Shown here in pieces: positions 21,099 through 23,527 of a DNA stretch of 23,527 bases. Location: assembly GCA_934667845.1 (NCBI GenBank), contig CAKUMQ010000041.1, positions 1 to 23,527 on the forward strand, given 5' to 3'. The notes beneath the pieces are model-generated. The model was not told where the DNA came from. It ran no database searches and saw only the letters and a list, made by a program, of their open reading frames with translations. The stretch comes from an uncultured Eubacteriales bacterium. GTDB taxonomy: Bacteria; Bacillota; Clostridia; Oscillospirales; Acutalibacteraceae. A program made the position numbers and the translations under genes. Position 1 is the first letter of the stretch. Each line of letters begins with the position of its first letter.

Positions 21099-23527
21099 AA
21101 AGAATGCACATTGTGTCCAACTCCCATCTTGACCGGGAGCACCGACACGAATTTCAGGAGACCCGCCTGATGATGGCGGAAATGCTCGACGACGTCATCC
21201 GCATCATGGAGGAGGACCCTGAATACCGGTTCTTCACGCTCGACGGGCAGTCTATCGTTCTCGACGACTATCTGGAGATCCGCCCCCACATGAAGGAACG
21301 GCTGACCAAACTCATCCGCGACGGGCGGATCCAGATCGGTCCGTGGTACAGTCTGGTGGACTGCTATTCGGTCATGCCCGAGAGCATCATCCGCAACCTT
21401 TTGGTCGGCGACCGCGTCTGCCGCGCCTACGGTCAGCCGATGCCGGTCGGCTATTCCATCTTTTCGTTTGGACAGATGGCGCAGCTCCCGCAGATTTATG
21501 CGGGCTTCGGGATCCACGATATCGTGTTTTACAAGGGCGCGTCCGCCAAGGTGCTGCCCCACAGCGAATTTATCTGGGAGGCGCCCGACGGCACCGCCGC
21601 ATTCACCACCCGTCTCGGGCGGGAAAAGCGCTGGAATTTCTTCTTCGATTTTGATATTCCCGTCATCCTCGGCGGCGATGCCAAGCAGCCCGGCTGGCAG
21701 AGCCGCTTCACCGACAAAACAAAGCTGTGCCACTTTATCGACAAGGAGCATAAACAATTCTATGCTACCGAGCTGACGCCCGACCGCCGTATCCGCGAGG
21801 ACAAGATCGACAGCTCGCTTGACCGTGTGCTCGGCCTGCTGGACGAGACGCTGGCGGAGCATGAGCTTTTGGGATTTGACGGCACCGATTTCACCTCTCC
21901 GCTCAAAGAGATCCCCGAGGTCATGCGGCTGGTCAACGAGAAAAAAGCGGGTGAGCTGGAGCTTGTCCACAGCACGCCGCAGGCGTATTTTGCCGCGGCG
22001 AGGGCGGATATTGACCCCAAAAAGCTCCAGCATTATACCGGCGAGATGCGGTTTGGCCCGGCTTCCCATGTCCACTGCGAGACGATGGGGACCAACACCG
22101 AGATCAAGCAGGGCATTTGGCATGCGGAAAACACCATCCTGCAGCAGCTCGAACCGCTGACGGTCATGCTCGCGCATATGGGCGGGGAGACCGACCGTGC
22201 CGCGGCGGACTATCTGTGGAAGATGCTGCTCTCCTCCCATGCCCACGATTCGGTCCACGGCTCCGGCGATCCGAAGATCAAATCGGATAACCTCTGGCGC
22301 ATCCGGCAGGCACAGGCGCTTGCCGACAGCCTGCTTCGGCGCACGGGCGACGGGATCTGCCGCCGCATCGGCTTTGCCGAGGACGACGGCATCCGCGTGG
22401 TGCTGTTCAACACCACGCCCTATGACCGCACGGAAATGGTTGAACTGACGCTCGATCTGCCGGCGGAGGAGCGGGTGGAGAGCTTTGAGATCCGCGACGA
22501 GGCCGGTCAGCCGATGGACTTTTATCCGCTTGAGGAATCCGCATTTAATCTGGCGAGCATCAACCGTCAGAATCGCCCGAAATCGGTATACAGTGACCGC
22601 CGCCGGGTGCTGCTGCCGGTTGACAGCCTGCCCGCCATGAGCTACCGCACGCTGCGGGTATACCGCAAGGCCGGCGGAACCGAGACCACGACAAATCCGT
22701 TCCCCGAGGGCGTGTTCCCCTATGCCCCCATTGCGAAGTCGCCCGCCGTTTTGGATAACGGGCTGATCCGCGTCACGCTCAGGGACGGCTGCGTGGATGT
22801 GCATGACTATGAGACGGGGCTGTCCGCCTCCGGGCTGAACACGTTTGAGAGCACCGGCTCCTGCGGGGACTTCTGGGTACACCGCGTGCCGTTTGCCAAC
22901 ACCACCGTCACCTCGCTCCACGGCAAAACCAAGCTGGAGCTTTTGGAAAACAGCGCCCTGCGTGCCGTCTGCCGCATGACCTGCACCATGGATATTCCCC
23001 GCGGGCTGAACGAGGCGCGCAGCCGCCGGCTGGACGTGACCGATCCCGTCGATGTGGTATCCACCATCACCGTTACACGCGGCAGCAAACGCATAGATTT
23101 TGTCACAGAGCTGAACAATACCGGCAGGGATCAGCTGTTCTCCGTGCGGTTCCCGACCGGTATCACGGCGGATACCGCCGATTGGGAGGCGCCCTTTGAG
23201 GTGCGGCAGCGCCCGACGGATCCGGTGTCGAACGATCACCTCAAGCACGGGCCGGAGCTGTCCCGTCAGGCGCTTCAGGGGTATATCGACGTCCGCGACG
23301 GCGCACGCGGTCTGTCGCTGTTCACCAAGGGGATCCGCGAGGCGGAAACGGTGACGGACAACGGCGTCTGCCTTAATCTGACGCTGTTTCGCGCCTGCTC
23401 TGGTACGTTCCCCATCCACAACGACCTGTTTATCGGCTTTGACGAGGAGCCGAGCCAGTGCCTCGGGCCGCAGCGCTTTGCCTATGCCGTCGAGCTGCAC
23501 GGCGCCGGCTTCAACGCCGTCCACGCC
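21095..23527 (+). CDS. GH38 alpha-mannosidase-like protein with altered active site (cut by right edge)
   Basis: The frame stays open for 811 codons to the window end, and the C-terminus is missing. The N-terminal catalytic-domain pattern is clear: SNSHLDREHRHEFQETR (H11, D13 of the zinc-binding H-x-D), GPWYSLVDCYSVMPESIIRNLL, SFGQMAQLPQIYAGFGI and SSHAHDSVHGSGDP (H384, D385, the late zinc-ligand His region). Helical-bundle and beta-sandwich regions follow (about 400-811; VVLFNTTPYDR, LDNGLIRVTL). GH38 enzymes are zinc-dependent retaining alpha-mannosidases. Here the position equal to Asp in the usual P-D-S-F-G motif is Phe123 (GYSIFSFG), and W-D-R-E-W is L-D-R-E-H. The usual nucleophile/zinc ligand therefore appears to be missing. 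It may be a subfamily with different chemistry or no hydrolysis. It has no signal peptide, and ATGA overlaps the preceding beta-helix gene. Confidence 0.9.
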   Translation, partial: MKRMHIVSNSHLDREHRHEFQETRLMMAEMLDDVIRIMEEDPEYRFFTLDGQSIVLDDYLEIRPHMKERLTKLIRDGRIQIGPWYSLVDCYSVMPESIIRNLLVGDRVCRAYGQPMPVGYSIFSFGQMAQLPQIYAGFGIHDIVFYKGASAKVLPHSEFIWEAPDGTAAFTTRLGREKRWNFFFDFDIPVILGGDAKQPGWQSRFTDKTKLCHFIDKEHKQFYATELTPDRRIREDKIDSSLDRVLGLLDETLAEHELLGFDGTDFTSPLKEIPEVMRLVNEKKAGELELVHSTPQAYFAAARADIDPKKLQHYTGEMRFGPASHVHCETMGTNTEIKQGIWHAENTILQQLEPLTVMLAHMGGETDRAAADYLWKMLLSSHAHDSVHGSGDPKIKSDNLWRIRQAQALADSLLRRTGDGICRRIGFAEDDGIRVVLFNTTPYDRTEMVELTLDLPAEERVESFEIRDEAGQPMDFYPLEESAFNLASINRQNRPKSVYSDRRRVLLPVDSLPAMSYRTLRVYRKAGGTETTTNPFPEGVFPYAPIAKSPAVLDNGLIRVTLRDGCVDVHDYETGLSASGLNTFESTGSCGDFWVHRVPFANTTVTSLHGKTKLELLENSALRAVCRMTCTMDIPRGLNEARSRRLDVTDPVDVVSTITVTRGSKRIDFVTELNNTGRDQLFSVRFPTGITADTADWEAPFEVRQRPTDPVSNDHLKHGPELSRQALQGYIDVRDGARGLSLFTKGIREAETVTDNGVCLNLTLFRACSGTFPIHNDLFIGFDEEPSQCLGPQRFAYAVELHGAGFNAVHA

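Noticed and set aside
20975..23524. 849-codon open frame on the minus strand opposite the GH38-like gene
   Set aside because: It lies in a GC-rich region where the antisense frame stays open because of third-position GC bias. The plus-strand frame gives a clear GH38 protein; the antisense translation shows no recognisable domain and is rich in His, Arg and Gly.

Overview
The window reads as a GC-rich Gram-positive Clostridia-type chromosome, most like an Oscillospirales/Ruminococcaceae gut lineage. The reasons are lipoproteins with long Ser/Thr/Pro/Asp linkers, strong AGGAGG-type ribosome binding sites, sigma-A-like promoters in an AT-rich island, and carbohydrate ABC transporters with no ATPase gene of their own (Firmicutes commonly share one MsmK-like ATPase). 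This assignment is an inference; there is no rRNA or other marker here. No tRNA, rRNA, CRISPR array, insertion sequence or integrase was seen.

Layout. Minus strand, 1-1306: a GntR-type regulator with a LacI-like sugar-sensing domain (209-1306) lies just upstream of the 5' end of an unidentified gene cut by the window edge (1-182). A 434-bp AT-rich divergent region (1307-1740) holds a consensus minus-strand promoter, a good plus-strand promoter and an array of inverted and direct repeats that look like operators. Plus strand, 1741-23527: fourteen co-oriented genes with short gaps or ATGA overlaps. They are a surface protein with two beta-sandwich-like domains and a C-terminal membrane tail (1741); a solute-binding lipoprotein (3785); a 942-residue composite solute-binding protein (5441); permease pair A (8266, 9196); an NHL-propeller/TPR/membrane protein (10105); a Yip1-family membrane protein (11586); a DUF5696-type lipoprotein (12253); permease pair B (14562, 15495); two paralogous right-handed beta-helix proteins, one cytoplasmic (16497) and one a lipoprotein (17989); a third beta-helix protein (19833); and a GH38 alpha-mannosidase-like protein cut by the right edge (21095).

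How it may work. The locus looks like a dedicated glycan-utilisation unit. Surface proteins and lipoproteins bind and perhaps trim a glycan, two permease pairs import oligosaccharides, cytoplasmic beta-helix and GH38-like enzymes process them, and the GntR/LacI hybrid senses a sugar and controls the divergent promoters. The least-explained part is the block NHL-TPR-TM / Yip1 / DUF5696 lying between two complete permease pairs. It suggests a membrane-associated assembly rather than two independent transporters.

The strongest leads are: (i) that block; (ii) the beta-helix pair, whose conserved Asp and Asp-Asp pattern and inserted domain resemble GH110 alpha-galactosidases; (iii) a GH38 homologue in which the position of the catalytic nucleophile/zinc-ligand aspartate is Phe; and (iv) three operator-like elements spaced exactly 40 bp apart.
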